From Pristionchus mayeri (taxonomy: Eukaryota; Nematoda; Chromadorea; Rhabditida; Neodiplogasteridae), in contig BTRK01000005.1 of assembly GCA_036245805.1 (NCBI GenBank), forward strand, positions 44,007,216-44,071,215: a stretch of 64,000 nt of DNA, given 5' to 3'. Numbering within the stretch: position 1 is the first letter of the stretch; every line of letters starts with the position of its first letter. The notes under the pieces are model-generated. The model was not told the origin of the DNA, ran no database searches, and saw nothing but the letters and a program-made list of their open reading frames with translations. The position numbers were made by a program, and so were the translations under genes. This document shows positions 43,694-53,929 of this stretch, one piece after another.

Positions 43694-45862
43694 ACCTGTA
43701 CCTATTTTTCTTCTGATCACCGATATCTGCCTCGCCACGGCCTGCATCCTCATCATTCGTCGAACATCAACTCTCACTAAGACCTACTCCAAGTTGCTCT
43801 CACTTTATCTGGTATGTTTCTTTGCCTTTTTTATTCACAATTCGTGCCTGCACAACAGCAAGCGAGCTTGTGGGCATTTCAGCGACATATTGTGTTGCCA
43901 ATTTCAGCTACTAAATATGACGCTGGAGATATATCAGATTTGGATATTGGACTTAGTCTTTGTCTTTCCCAAGTTATGCATCTACCGACACGCCCCGATT
44001 ATTCCGATTCCATTCTCGGCCAACTTTGGATACGTTCGTACATTCTCTCATTACATTAGCATAATTTAATAAAATCTATGTAAATATTATCACTATTTTA
44101 AGTCACTAATGCACTCGTTAGTAGCAGCCTCAGGGCCTATATACATCAGCCTCTTCCTCTACCGACATCAGGTCATTTAATTCGATCTGAAAAATGAAAT
44201 TCACTAAAATTATTACTTTTGCAGGCAATAGCCCAAGTTGGGTCGAGATTCAAGTTTACATCCCCTGCTGTGACCACTTTCGTAATTGTGCTAATCATTC
44301 CCTATCTCGCTCTCGGCGCCACTCTCTATGTATGTATCTTTATAGTTTTAAAAGGAAAAAAACATATTTCCAGCCTGGAAAAATCCCTAGATCTAATGAA
44401 GCTGAGTACAGAGAGGTATTCCTATATTTCTATGAGCCATGTACCACTAGGAATCGCATTGCAAACTATAAGTATGATAGTGTATCAATGTAGGAATAGT
44501 ATTCAATATCGTTCAATGATATTCAGCGCGATGAATCATCCCCAATTTCAGCGAATGTCCGATGATTGGGATCCTATAATCCTAGCGCGCATAGACTGCT
44601 ATCAGATGCTACCGATATACTGGGCATTCTGCACGATTCTTCCATCATTCGCAGTTGTTTTTCTGGTTGTGGTCAGATCCATTTGTATAATAGTCTTGAT
44701 TGAAAAAGGGAAAAAAAATCATTGTTGGATGCCTCCTCCTGTTGACTAGCTCACACGAGATAAAACGAAACATGAAATTAATCTTCACTTAGCACAAAAC
44801 ATTCATCCAATAGTGTGTGTGTGTGTGTGCGTAATGGGGATTACGATATTCCAGGTCGCAAGACACACATTTCACATGCTACGGGAAGTCAAGCATCTGA
44901 GTCCCGCGGCTCGGAAAATGCATATCACTCTCACAAGATCGCTAGTAGTCCAGGCATGGGCAATTAATTCATTCATTTAGTTATGTCGGATGATGTCCTT
45001 ACTAGGCTCTCATTTTTAGTTTTTTTTTTTACTTTATTTCATATGCCTCATTTTCGGATATGCTTCTAGCGCGCTAAATAATTAACAAGCTTATCAGCCA
45101 TTCAACGCAACTCGAAAATCCATGCAGAGCGATATCTGAATTAAAAATTGAATCCCTAGCCTCAAGAAAAAAATCAAAATACACTCATTTTACAGATCCT
45201 GATACCGATACTGCTATTCCTTGTACCATGTGATCTAACTAAAACGGGAATCTCTAATATTTACTAACAAGACAAAATGAGAAATGCACTCCTTTGACAG
45301 ATCCTGATACCCATATTGCTGTTCATGATTCCATTTGCGACCGTGATGATCGTCACAACAACGCTCTTCAGGATTGCACCTGAAATGCGAATAAGTGGGT
45401 AGAGTTTGAAATTCGGTATCTTCATTTCCCATACTCTCGCCCGATGAAGAAAGTATGATCTATAACTCTTACAGTGCGCCGCAAACGACTAATCGCATAC
45501 TGACTGTACATAATTAGTATTGTTCCAGACTTGAGCCCTGCCGAAGTGTGCAATTTGATCGTGTCGTTCCACGCTACCACTCATTGCGTCGCTCTCATAG
45601 TGACCACTCCGGCATTCAAACGAACACTCTTTCGGGTATTTTGTTGTCTTTTAATTTGTTAGTAGTACCTTTATGACGTGCAGTTCTCTATATTTTTGCA
45701 CACTAAAGACAGATAATGTTTCATATTTTCCATTTTCCGATATTGTATATTTTGATAATTTAGACCCTACACCTCCAAGGATCAAGCGTCGTATCGAGAA
45801 CGGTTCCTCACTCTCCGACTATTCATAACCCACCGGGATTTGGAAAAGTGTTATTTAAATAA
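43694..45862 (+). CDS. Serpentine chemoreceptor, divergent Srh/Sri-like; first exon unresolved
   Basis: Exons 43694-43811, 43908-44033, 44103-44171, 44225-44329, 44374-44415, 44552-44671, 44855-44953, 45301-45394, 45529-45635 and 45764-45862, in phase. TM1 PIFLLITDICLATACILIIR is followed by RTSTLTKTYSKL. Exon 43908-44033 is 126 bp, like exon 3 of the neighbouring family. FLYRHQ ends TM3. LSPAARKMHITLTRSLVVQ precedes TM6. SFHATTHCVALIVTTPAFKR ends TM7. The exon 44855-44953 uses a GC donor. A 100-bp tandem duplication repeats the 5' end of the next exon (45195 and 45301), giving a decoy acceptor. AATAAA overlaps the stop. The true N-terminal exon was not fixed. Confidence 0.7.
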
Positions 45863-46683
45863 AATTGGGATATTAATATTTTTAAGACTTTTCAATAATT
45901 GCGATTAATAAAAATGATGTAATTTGTCATCTTTATTTAGTATGTGTATTGATTTAGTATTGTTGTCCATTTCAAAAGGAAATATGTAATTGAAATGGAA
46001 GTTATTGAAATGAATAAAGGGCGCAAGATTATTTCGAAACTGAGATAGACTTCATTACTCTACAATCTAAGGATATTGCATGTATCAATCATCTTTTCGC
46101 GAAGAGTCAGCAAAAGCAGATGAACAAACTACTTCAATCGCATTTCCGTACGGGGTAGCAGCATGTGAAATTGCTACTTCTAATAGTGTCCAACAACCAG
46201 ACGGTTTTGACAATTGGACGTATCTTTAGGAGCCACTATTTTGAAACTCTCAGTTTAAAGTTATCATTAAAAAGGTTCGTCAAAAATATGATTAATTCGA
46301 TGATAATACAGCACCTGTCTAAATGTGATACACTGCCACTGTGAAGGAGGTAGTTTCTTTCGCTCAAGTGGTGCAAGATAATTGTTGCAATGAATGATGA
46401 TATGGGTACGAGATATTCGTTTCGCTACACTCTAAGCATATTGCCACTGTTCTCCATAAAGATTGAAGTATGACAGGTGAGAAAACTAATTCAATCGAAT
46501 TCCCCGTGAGGTAAGTGTTACAAATACACGCGTTATCTGAAAGTACACCAGGGAGGGAAAATTTATACATTATTTTTCTAGCCATACTGAAACTGAACAA
46601 TGGAAATACGCAAAAATCTATTCCAATGATTGAACGAAAGTGACTGATGACGATCCGGTTATGGACTGCAAGTTGCAAACAAG
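45863..46683. other. Intergenic, nothing recognised
   Basis: AT-rich spacer. A motif ACTACTTCAATCGCATTTCC (46128) recurs loosely at 46479, suggesting an old duplication. No exon was supported. Confidence 0.4.
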
Positions 46684-46702
46684 TCTAAGCCTAAGCCTAA
46701 GC
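46684..46702 (-). repeat. Interstitial telomere-like repeat, opposite orientation
   Basis: TCTAAGCCTAAGCCTAAGC holds three GCCTAA units, the complement of TTAGGC. Confidence 0.65.
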
Positions 46703-47111
46703 GACCGTTACTGATCTTATAAATCGTAAACAATATAGCCTTCCATTATCAGGGGAGTACAAACTTGGATTTAAAATTTCCCCTCTCAAATGTGAGGTTA
46801 ATCTCGTCGAGAATAACCCACATCATCAGGTGAAGTTACGGAGATTTTTCGCTGCAAGAGTAATTTCCGCTTGATCTTTCAATGATCTCAATGGCTAATT
46901 CCAAGTCGGACTTTGTAACGATTTGTCGATCTTTCCTCCTCCGCAAAATTGATAGTTCCACAGTAGATACGCATTCGTTAACAATTGCTTTATGTTATGT
47001 ACAATCTTTCCTAACCTGTGCGAGAGCGCGCAAAATTAAGATATATTTTCTTGTTAGGGCATTTCCAGTCCACATCCGATGTCACTCAATGTTTCGAACT
47101 CCCTTCCGCTA

Positions 47112-47440
47112 GTGTGATGGTTCCACACCCAAACTCACACAGGTACATTTAGGGAGAGATCACGCCTCCCCTGTTGCGCATCGAATTGCCCCTTCTAGAA
47201 CCAACATCACACAGTTTTCATTGCTTGTGCAACTCTATATACAGTGCGAGTTCGTAAAGAATCGGAAAGGCGAGCACGAAAATATATATTTAAATTATCA
47301 CTGATTGTCGAGTCGATCTTTGGAACTATTTTTTCTATTATTTCCACTAATTTGATGGTTCCTCATAAATTCTGTACATTAAGGGAGAGATCACGCCACT
47401 CCCCTCTGCACACTGAATTATCCCATCTTAAATTTTGCCT
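47112..47440. repeat. Diverged direct repeat, about 240-bp period
   Basis: GTGATGGTTCCACACCC, GTACATTTAGGGAGAGATCA, CGCATCGAATTGCCCCTTCT at 47112-47202 recur as TTGATGGTTCCTCA, GTACATTAAGGGAGAGATCA and CACTGAATTATCCCATCTTA at 47353-47433. No coding sense. Confidence 0.5.
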
Positions 47441-47756
47441 AATCGACCTTGAGCTGCTCCACCCTCGCTTGCAACTCAATGGTCTGACTTTCTCCTATCT
47501 GCATGTTATTTCGCTGTATCAAACCGGTGCAAAATGAGAAGGGTCAGACCATTGCTCTCACCCCCTCGTCTCCCTGCACCTACTCGAGTTTATTCTTCCT
47601 CTGTGCTTTTCCTACTGATCAATCTAGCTGTGCTCTAGTAAGCTCACTAGTGTTTCCAATCAAGCTTCCTCCTAATGTTTCGTGCTCTAGTGGCATAGCT
47701 CGTTAACTGTGGACAGTTGTATCATTCTCCTGCACCACACCGTTATCAATTACAGA

Positions 47757-47847
47757 GCAATGGTCTGACTCTCTTCAGTTTGCACGCTCTCTCGCCGGTC
47801 AGAGATACGATAGAGCATGCAAACTGAAGCGAGTCAGACGATTGCAC
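47757..47847. repeat. Palindromic MITE, CTCTCGCCGGT-loop family
   Basis: GAGCAATGGTCTGACTCTCT pairs with AGCGAGTCAGACGATTGC around CTCTCGCCGGTCAGAG. It ends about 20 nt before the start codon of the secreted-protein gene, so it may form part of its leader or promoter. Confidence 0.8.
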
Positions 47848-47868
47848 CAATCGCCACGTTGCTTGCAG

Positions 47869-49623
47869 ATGCTCATCTTCCTCGTCCTACTTCCTCTCGT
47901 CTCTTCCCACTTCTCCGGCTATCCGCCTCAGCAGCCTTCCTTCGCTGCCCAGCCTCAGAACCTCCCTCAACCTTCGTATCCTCAGCAGCAAGGCTACGTC
48001 GTTGCTCCTCAGCTTCCCCGACCCGGAAATGTCCAGCGTCAGTGTAGTAGAGATCGATATACCATACAACGGTTACATATTCTACGCATTCCATAGGGGG
48101 GGGGGGTGACAATTGGTAAAACGACAATTCGCCGTTCACTTGCAATTTGACGCATCAACTTGGGAGTTTTTTTCATTGTAATCAGTGTGCGATCCCATAC
48201 ATTTGCATATATTAGTCTTGTTACCAGGCAATCACGAGTTTCAACGTATAGGGGGTCATGGAAATGCACATTCCATGAACCCCACGTTGATTTGGAGTAA
48301 AACTCATGATCGCCTTTTAGCAAGACTTACATATGCAAATGTAGGGGAGCGCACACTGATTACAATGAAACAACTTCCAAGTCGCTGCGCCAAATTGAAA
48401 GTGAACGGTGACGAGTTTACCAATTGTCGTTTTACCAATTGTCACCTCCCCCTTCATAGATGGCTAGATCCTGAGAATGGGTATGGGGTACATGGAATAC
48501 GCAAACTGACGTTGCAGCCCCTCCTGGCTACGGTGCCACTCCCTTCGGCCGAGCTCCTCTCGGCAGAGCAGGAACCGGGTACGACTTCTTCGGAGAAGGT
48601 CAGTGTGAATGTTTGATTTTATTTTTCCGTCGAGCTCATAGATCCAAAAAAAATATTTCACCCGCGGTACGTAACGCATTTACAACACTGTTGCCCAGCA
48701 CTTGCGGCACTTGGCTGCCCCCGTGTATCCCATGCACCCCCTGGTTTTTAGCCAACCCGTGCATCACTTGGTTCGGCAACAATGGTTGAAAATCAATATT
48801 TATGATATCTGAATAATAAATTAGCTATTTCTTTAAGATTCGGTTCCGCTTCGATCCAGTCTCGAGGGAGAGCGGGTCCGCTACATCATTGGTCAGAACA
48901 CCGTCGAGGAGATACCCGTAGATGGTGAGTCATCCAGAACATAATGAACGACTTACTTTGCTCAAAAGCCAATCATCTAACATTTTTTTTCCGAGCCTGC
49001 CCGTCAAGCAGTCCAAGTTATCGCCGATTCGCAACCCGCTCGACCCGTTGAGACTGCACCTGCTCCCGCTCCGGTGTGAGTACTAGGGTTACTAGTGATG
49101 GGGAAGTGTGATACTAACGGTACGCTAATCAATACAATGGGTATATTATTGACGAAATGCATAATAGCCAATTGCCATGTTGGTATGATTGCCAAGTCGG
49201 TATGCGCACTCCTCATTTCGTGCGCTTTCTTACCGTTCAAACATAGTGAAAGAATGAAGGAGTAAATCACTCACCGATTTGTGATCACCAGTTCCCCATC
49301 TAATTAGGGGGAAATGTAATACAATTGTTCACGGTAGGGTAAGTATGTTTATTTTATTTTCTCAAGATACGAATCCGTGCCTGAAAGTCCTACGATTTCG
49401 TTCGAGCCATCGACCTACGCTCCTCCGGTTCAGTCTGGTGGATATGACGGGTAAGTTGCTAGCGTTAATCGCACTTTGCTGGAAAAAATCCCCTGAAATT
49501 TAAATTAGTTCGAATCATCGAAATTTTTAAATATTTTATTTTTGTTTCTAATTATTGTATTTCAGCAAGAAGCGATTCGCTGGATTCAATCCATTTCAAT
49601 TGAGATCAGCCGGAAGAGCCTGA
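47869..49623 (+). CDS. Secreted Pro/Gln-rich protein
   Basis: Six exons: 47869-48043, 48518-48598, 48838-48917, 48996-49075, 49367-49450 and 49566-49623; 185 residues. MLIFLVLLPLVSS is a signal peptide. Then come SGYPPQQPSFAAQPQNLPQP and PSYPQQQGYVVAPQLPRP, a Gly-rich part PPGYGATPFGRAPLG, RVRYIIGQNTVEEIP, a Pro/Ala-rich stretch and a basic C-terminus KKRFAGFNPFQLRSAGRA. There is almost no Cys. Composition suggests an extracellular or cuticle-associated low-complexity protein. The dibasic KKR could be a processing site (inference). Exons 1 and 3 use the donors that keep phase (GTAGTA, GTAGAT) rather than stronger neighbours, so those junctions are uncertain. Confidence 0.6.
48097..48455. mobile_element. 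Foldback hAT-like MITE in intron 1 of secreted gene
   Basis: A G-tract followed by TGACAATTGGTAAAACGACA and the complementary right end. ATTTGCATAT and GGCGATCATGAG-type blocks are shared with 57705-58433. The flanks CCATAG and TCATAG suggest an imperfect 7-8 bp duplication. Confidence 0.75.
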
Positions 49624-49911
49624 AGCTAATTCAGATCGTCAAATACTCGAGGATTGATGATAAAAATTTTCCTAAATAATGATGAACAGGATATCGAAAA
49701 TTTGAGGGAAGCAGACACAACCTGTACGACCAACAGATCAAAAGATCAGAGCTCACTGGACAGCGAGCCGTGATCTTTTGAGCTTTTGGTCATTTAGGAT
49801 TTATCCGCCTCCCCATGATCTCGACTTTCTTGCGGGGATGAGATGGCGGCAGATGTTGAGATATATGTAGATTGGTCGAAATGTCGGGCGTGGGCTGATT
49901 ATAGGTAAAGG

Positions 49912-50165
49912 TGCTTCCACGAAAATCAAGTTTATATTCGTCTGCAGACGACAATGATATGCAGGCAGTCCGTTGAGACCGGCTGCAAGATATGAATACG
50001 TATTCCTGCTGGTTCCGTGTGCATATAGAGGGGGGGGGTTACCTTCCGCGACCTAGGTCACTGTAAATTTGGCGGTCCCGGGGAGGATAGAGGTGCAGGT
50101 CGGCGGGAAATCGAGCTCGTGACTCTTGAGAGACATTGAGAGCGGCGCCACATGTGCCCTTTGAT
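49912..50165 (-). mobile_element. tRNA-derived SINE (minus orientation)
   Basis: The minus-strand head has GGCGCATCAAAGGGCACATG, a B-box-like GAGCTCGATTTCC, CCGGGACCGCC, then the shared body and the tail AAGCACCTTTACCTATAATC. Same family as 13831-14111. It lies just upstream of a receptor gene. Confidence 0.65.
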
Positions 50166-50325
50166 GCGCCCTCACACTTCACTCCTTCGTTTTTTTTCAT
50201 TTCGTACACTGTCTCCCGACGGATCGAGCGGTGAAGGAGTGCTTATAATGAAGATACCGTGGTATTGTCCCTCATTATTGTTGTTTGATCGTTTGTCATT
50301 TAGAAATTGGAAAAAGTCAATTAAG

Positions 50326-53266
50326 ATGAGCACACATACTGATCTACGCTACGGACTGGGGATTGATCGTGATTATTTCGTTAACTTTTCGATGAAGTGA
50401 ACCAAAACTTGTGCTTACTAAATGTATCTCGACATTTTCTCAGATACCAAATGTGCATGCCAATTATTACCCTACTACTCCTCCATCCAATCGTCCAATA
50501 CCTTCTCATATTTGAGAACAAATATATGAAAAGGGAAATCCGAGTGCTCTATATTTTAACACATGTGAATGTTTTGATTATTTTCAGAGAACAATTATAT
50601 ACTTCCAAATATATTTCGAGTACTCGACATTTTGATAAAAGTCAATTATCAGCTTTGCCTAATCATCTACGACTGGACCTACTTTTTCGCTTTTCGCATC
50701 TATCCTGGCAACCCATATGCTGCACTGTATTATAAAGGACCTCTCTGCAGATCCGGAATAAATACTCAGATTCTAGCGGTATCTATACGGTTTTCACTTA
50801 TCAATCATGTAATTTTAGTTTTTAGTGTTTTTTCCTGGATAGAACGTAATATATTTTCGAAATTTTAGAATTTACTGTTGCTCTCAGGGGCACTAGGTCG
50901 GATGTGAACTAAACGTCATGCCGCTTTTGATATATCAAATACGGCATGACGTCATAGTTATCATCCGACATAATGCCCTATCAGGCCATGATCGTGGTTC
51001 CGACGGTCCTGCTCACCGCTCCTTTCCTCACTTTAATAGGACGCATGCACCAAATGCTATTACCCCAAGACAACAGATGGAAAGTATCCTCGAGGTATAA
51101 AAATTATGGGCTCTGTTCGGATGTTGGTCACAAGTATGATATTTTCGTTGGTATCTCATTATTTTCTTTTCTTTGGTGCTTATGTGTATATATTTTCCCC
51201 AAGACAGCAGATGGAAAGTATCCTCGAGGTATAAAACCTGCGCAATCACCCAATTTTAAATGTGTATTGGTAAACAATTCTTTCCGCGTAACGTATTCAT
51301 TTTTCTTTCAATTAGCACTAATATTCGAGCAATGGTCTGACTCTCTTCAGTTTGCACGCTCTCTCGCCGGTCAGAGAGGCGAGAGAGCGTGCAAACTGAA
51401 GAGAGTCAGACCATTGCTCAACTATTCAGAGTCCAAATTAAAGTGGCTTCTCTCTCCTATGCCATCTTACTTGTGAATGTTGCCGGATTTGACATCTTCG
51501 GAAAAGACCACGATGGTCATGATGTATTAATCAAGGTGTACAATTATTTTGATTATGTAAAATATGTTTTTATGCAGGAACCAGTGCTGGCTTGGTTAGC
51601 TGAACGAGGTGGAACCGTCTTCCTATTCGGACCTCCCGGCGACCCGCAGTACTTTCAATCGGGTACTAATGTTTGAAGGAACATTGAGAGCAAGACCGCA
51701 CGATTAGACGCGCGCAATGAGTAATAAGAGGTCTTTCATTTGGCTCTCTCATTTCATAGGATCCGTTGTAGAGTGCGCCATTTGGCTAATGTTCTTTTCA
51801 TTTCTCACACTGTCTTACCAATAGACCGACCGAGAGAGTGTGGGAAATGAAGAGACCATTACCCGAAAAGCGCACTCTAGTCCGTTGCCTGTGTGGCAGG
51901 ATTATCTTTGAATGACAAAAAACAGCGTCGGTTCCGAGCAAATATATGCAAACCACTATTTTTGAAAGTGTGGTATGGGTTTACATTGCCTCAAAACAGT
52001 CCCATCAGTGTATGACGACAAGTTATGGTGTTAATCCTACTATAATTCATATCTGAACACGTATGTGTCTCGTATCGATACAAGATATTGAATGTTTTAT
52101 CAGTCTCGTCAGTATTGCATTGTTCAGCATTGATAATCACGGCGGTCACGATTTTCATAATCGGTTCTTTCATTATCGTAATAACATCACACGCAATGGC
52201 AACTATTGCAAGGAACAATCAGGTGAGACAAATCAAATTAATGGGCAAAAATATTTTAGGAATAATTTTTCGAGCATTATTTCGCTAAGAATATGACTCG
52301 TCGTACAAAATTTTAAAGGTTATCTCGATAAATTAAAAAAAAATGTCAGCTCAGAACATCCACCAAAACACAAGCGATGGCAATGACAATGTTTCGAGTT
52401 TTTCTTGTTCAGGTACCATCATCGATTGACGATTCGATTCCAGATCTGCAATCGGATCATGTTTTTTCTCATATGTTCCCTAGTTATGAAATGGCCAGTC
52501 CGCATTTGTTGGTGCCTATAGTGCAAACATAAATGTGATCGAATTATGGTGTATGATAGCTACCGAAATACGGATTCTGTAGTAGCGTTAATAATTAAGG
52601 ATGAAACAACAATACACATCGCATCGTTGTAGAATTCCCCACAAAATAATTGCATTAATTCAAATAATGATGTTTTTTTCTTCAGTGGGCAGGATCGTTC
52701 GTTTGCAACTTGTTTTCTCTAGCATACATGATCTTCACGATGGCTATTGACGTGACCTACCAGCCCGGATGGCTGCTCGCATCGATCCGGTTCTCTCTGC
52801 TGGTCAGTTCGAATGGCACTGGGTCGGATAAGAATGATGACGTCATTCCGCCTTTGAAATATCAATTAGGGAATGATGTAATTTTTCATTCGACCAGTTA
52901 GGGTCGAGTTCTCTTATTGGACATTTTTTTTATGTATTTTCGGGAAAGTTGCATGTGATCAAGCGCACATACGATATATAGCGCGCTTGAAATATGTCTG
53001 ACAAGAATGCACACGTATCTCGCCCGTAATACTGGTCAGCGAGTGTCCCGAATGAAGGAACAGTCGTATCGTTTCTCTTTTTTTCAATACAGTTCGACCT
53101 TTGACAGTTCGACCTTTGCTTCATGTTCAGATGATTTTCACGCTCAACAGTCATCAATTCTGCATTTTCTTCATCGTTAAGCACCCTGCACATCGAAAGG
53201 TAATAAATATAGAAATTTACCTTATCAGGGATTAGAAATTCATCATTTCAGATTGTCATGCAATGA
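50326..53266 (+). CDS. Serpentine chemoreceptor (Srh/Sri-like), paralogue 5
   Basis: Eleven exons: 50326-50396, 50444-50564, 50653-50778, 50985-51094, 51430-51535, 51578-51662, 52128-52222, 52350-52412, 52686-52802, 53131-53199 and 53252-53266; 325 residues, phase closed. Start MSTHTDLRYGLGIDRDYF. Signatures: LIFENKYMKREIRVLY, ALYYKGPLCRSGINTQIL, GRMHQMLLPQDNRW, FGKDHDGHD, FLFGPPGDPQYF, QAMAMTMFRVFLVQ and FFIVKHPAHRK. Odd points: the first loop Cys is Tyr (YYKGPLC where relatives have YCEGPLC); a TGA four codons into the last exon stands where paralogue 6 has Gly and removes about 24 residues of the cytoplasmic tail. Introns 3, 4 and 6 hold MITEs, and intron 4 a partial duplicate of exon 4. 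Confidence 0.75.
50888..50978. repeat. MITE, GGCACTAGGTCGGATG family
   Basis: GGCACTAGGTCGGATGTGAA and GTTATCATCCGACATAATGC pair around AACGTCATGCCGCTTTTGAT. It ends 4 nt before the AG of the exon 4 acceptor (50983-50984). Confidence 0.85.
51199..51240 (+). repeat. Duplicate of exon 4 end plus donor
   Basis: CCCCAAGACAGCAGATGGAA and the following AGTATCCTCGAGGTATAAAA repeat the last 36 bp of exon 4 and its donor (51063-51100) within intron 4. The duplicated donor could compete in splicing. Confidence 0.8.
51328..51419. repeat. Near-perfect palindromic MITE, CTCTCGCCGGT-loop family
   Basis: GAGCAATGGTCTGACTCTCT and AGAGAGTCAGACCATTGCTC are exact complements, and the arms extend to a centre CGCCGGTCAGAGAGGCG. 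This is the cleanest copy in the window. It ends 8 nt before the AG of the exon 5 acceptor (51428-51429). Confidence 0.9.
51766..51890. repeat. Palindromic MITE in intron 6
   Basis: GAGTGCGCCATTTGGCTAATG pairs loosely with ATTACCCGAAAAGCGCACTC. Inside, TTCATTTCTCACACTGTCTT pairs with GAGAGTGTGGGAAATGAAGA. Confidence 0.75.
52815..52905. repeat. MITE, GGCACTGGGTCGGATAAGAA copy
   Basis: GGCACTGGGTCGGATAAGAA, then TGATGACGTCATTCCGCCTT, pairs with GAATGATGTAATTTTTCATT and CGACCAGTTAGGGTC. It lies just inside the 5' part of intron 9 of receptor paralogue 5. Confidence 0.8.
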
Positions 53267-53929
53267 CTGAAAAGGGTGTACAAGCTGGCTTCGACGGGTT
53301 CAAATCAAATAGGCACTGCTGCTGTGAACAATATCTAGTGCCTCCCGATTCGATTGATCTTAATATATTCAATAATTCTAAAATTAAAATTTACTAATTT
53401 GTCTATAACAATATTCGAATCTCCGATTGCTGTAGCATTCGGCTTAGTTATCAGTGATCCAATATGCGACTATGATCCACGAGGATTGGGGATAACCGTG
53501 CCCGTGAGCACGTGTCTCGCTTAAGTTTGCATTCTTGAGGCTTCCGTGGCTAAATACAAAATCGGAAGTAATCGGCCTGAACAATCTGTCAAGAATTCGC
53601 GAACTTTGCTCGCTGATTTCTTATAAATGTGACATGCCGAATGTCTTGCATAGGTGCGAAAATAGATCAGAGTTAGGAAATTCGGTCCTTAATTATATGA
53701 TGTCTGCAACTCGTTTGTGTTTTCCTCGCTAATAATTTTCAATTCCAATAACAATATATTTTGTCACAGGCAGATAAAATCGCTTAGTGTTATCGGAGGA
53801 TCGTCGTTTCCTCATTTTCCAATCTTTCTAGACCGTCCGAATGGTGGAATAGTACTGGAAAAGAACAGGCCCCATTTTAGTCGTTATCTTTCTGCAGATG
53901 TCTGTCATTATCGCTTTGTTCTTGGGGAG
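53267..53929. other. Intergenic
   Basis: Begins with the untranslated remainder of the last exon of receptor paralogue 5 (open again to TAG at 53336-53338 if the TGA is ignored). The rest shows nothing recognisable. Confidence 0.45.

Noticed and set aside
44816..44830. GT microsatellite as a regulatory signal
   Set aside because: Short TG run inside an intron of the divergent receptor; no support for function.
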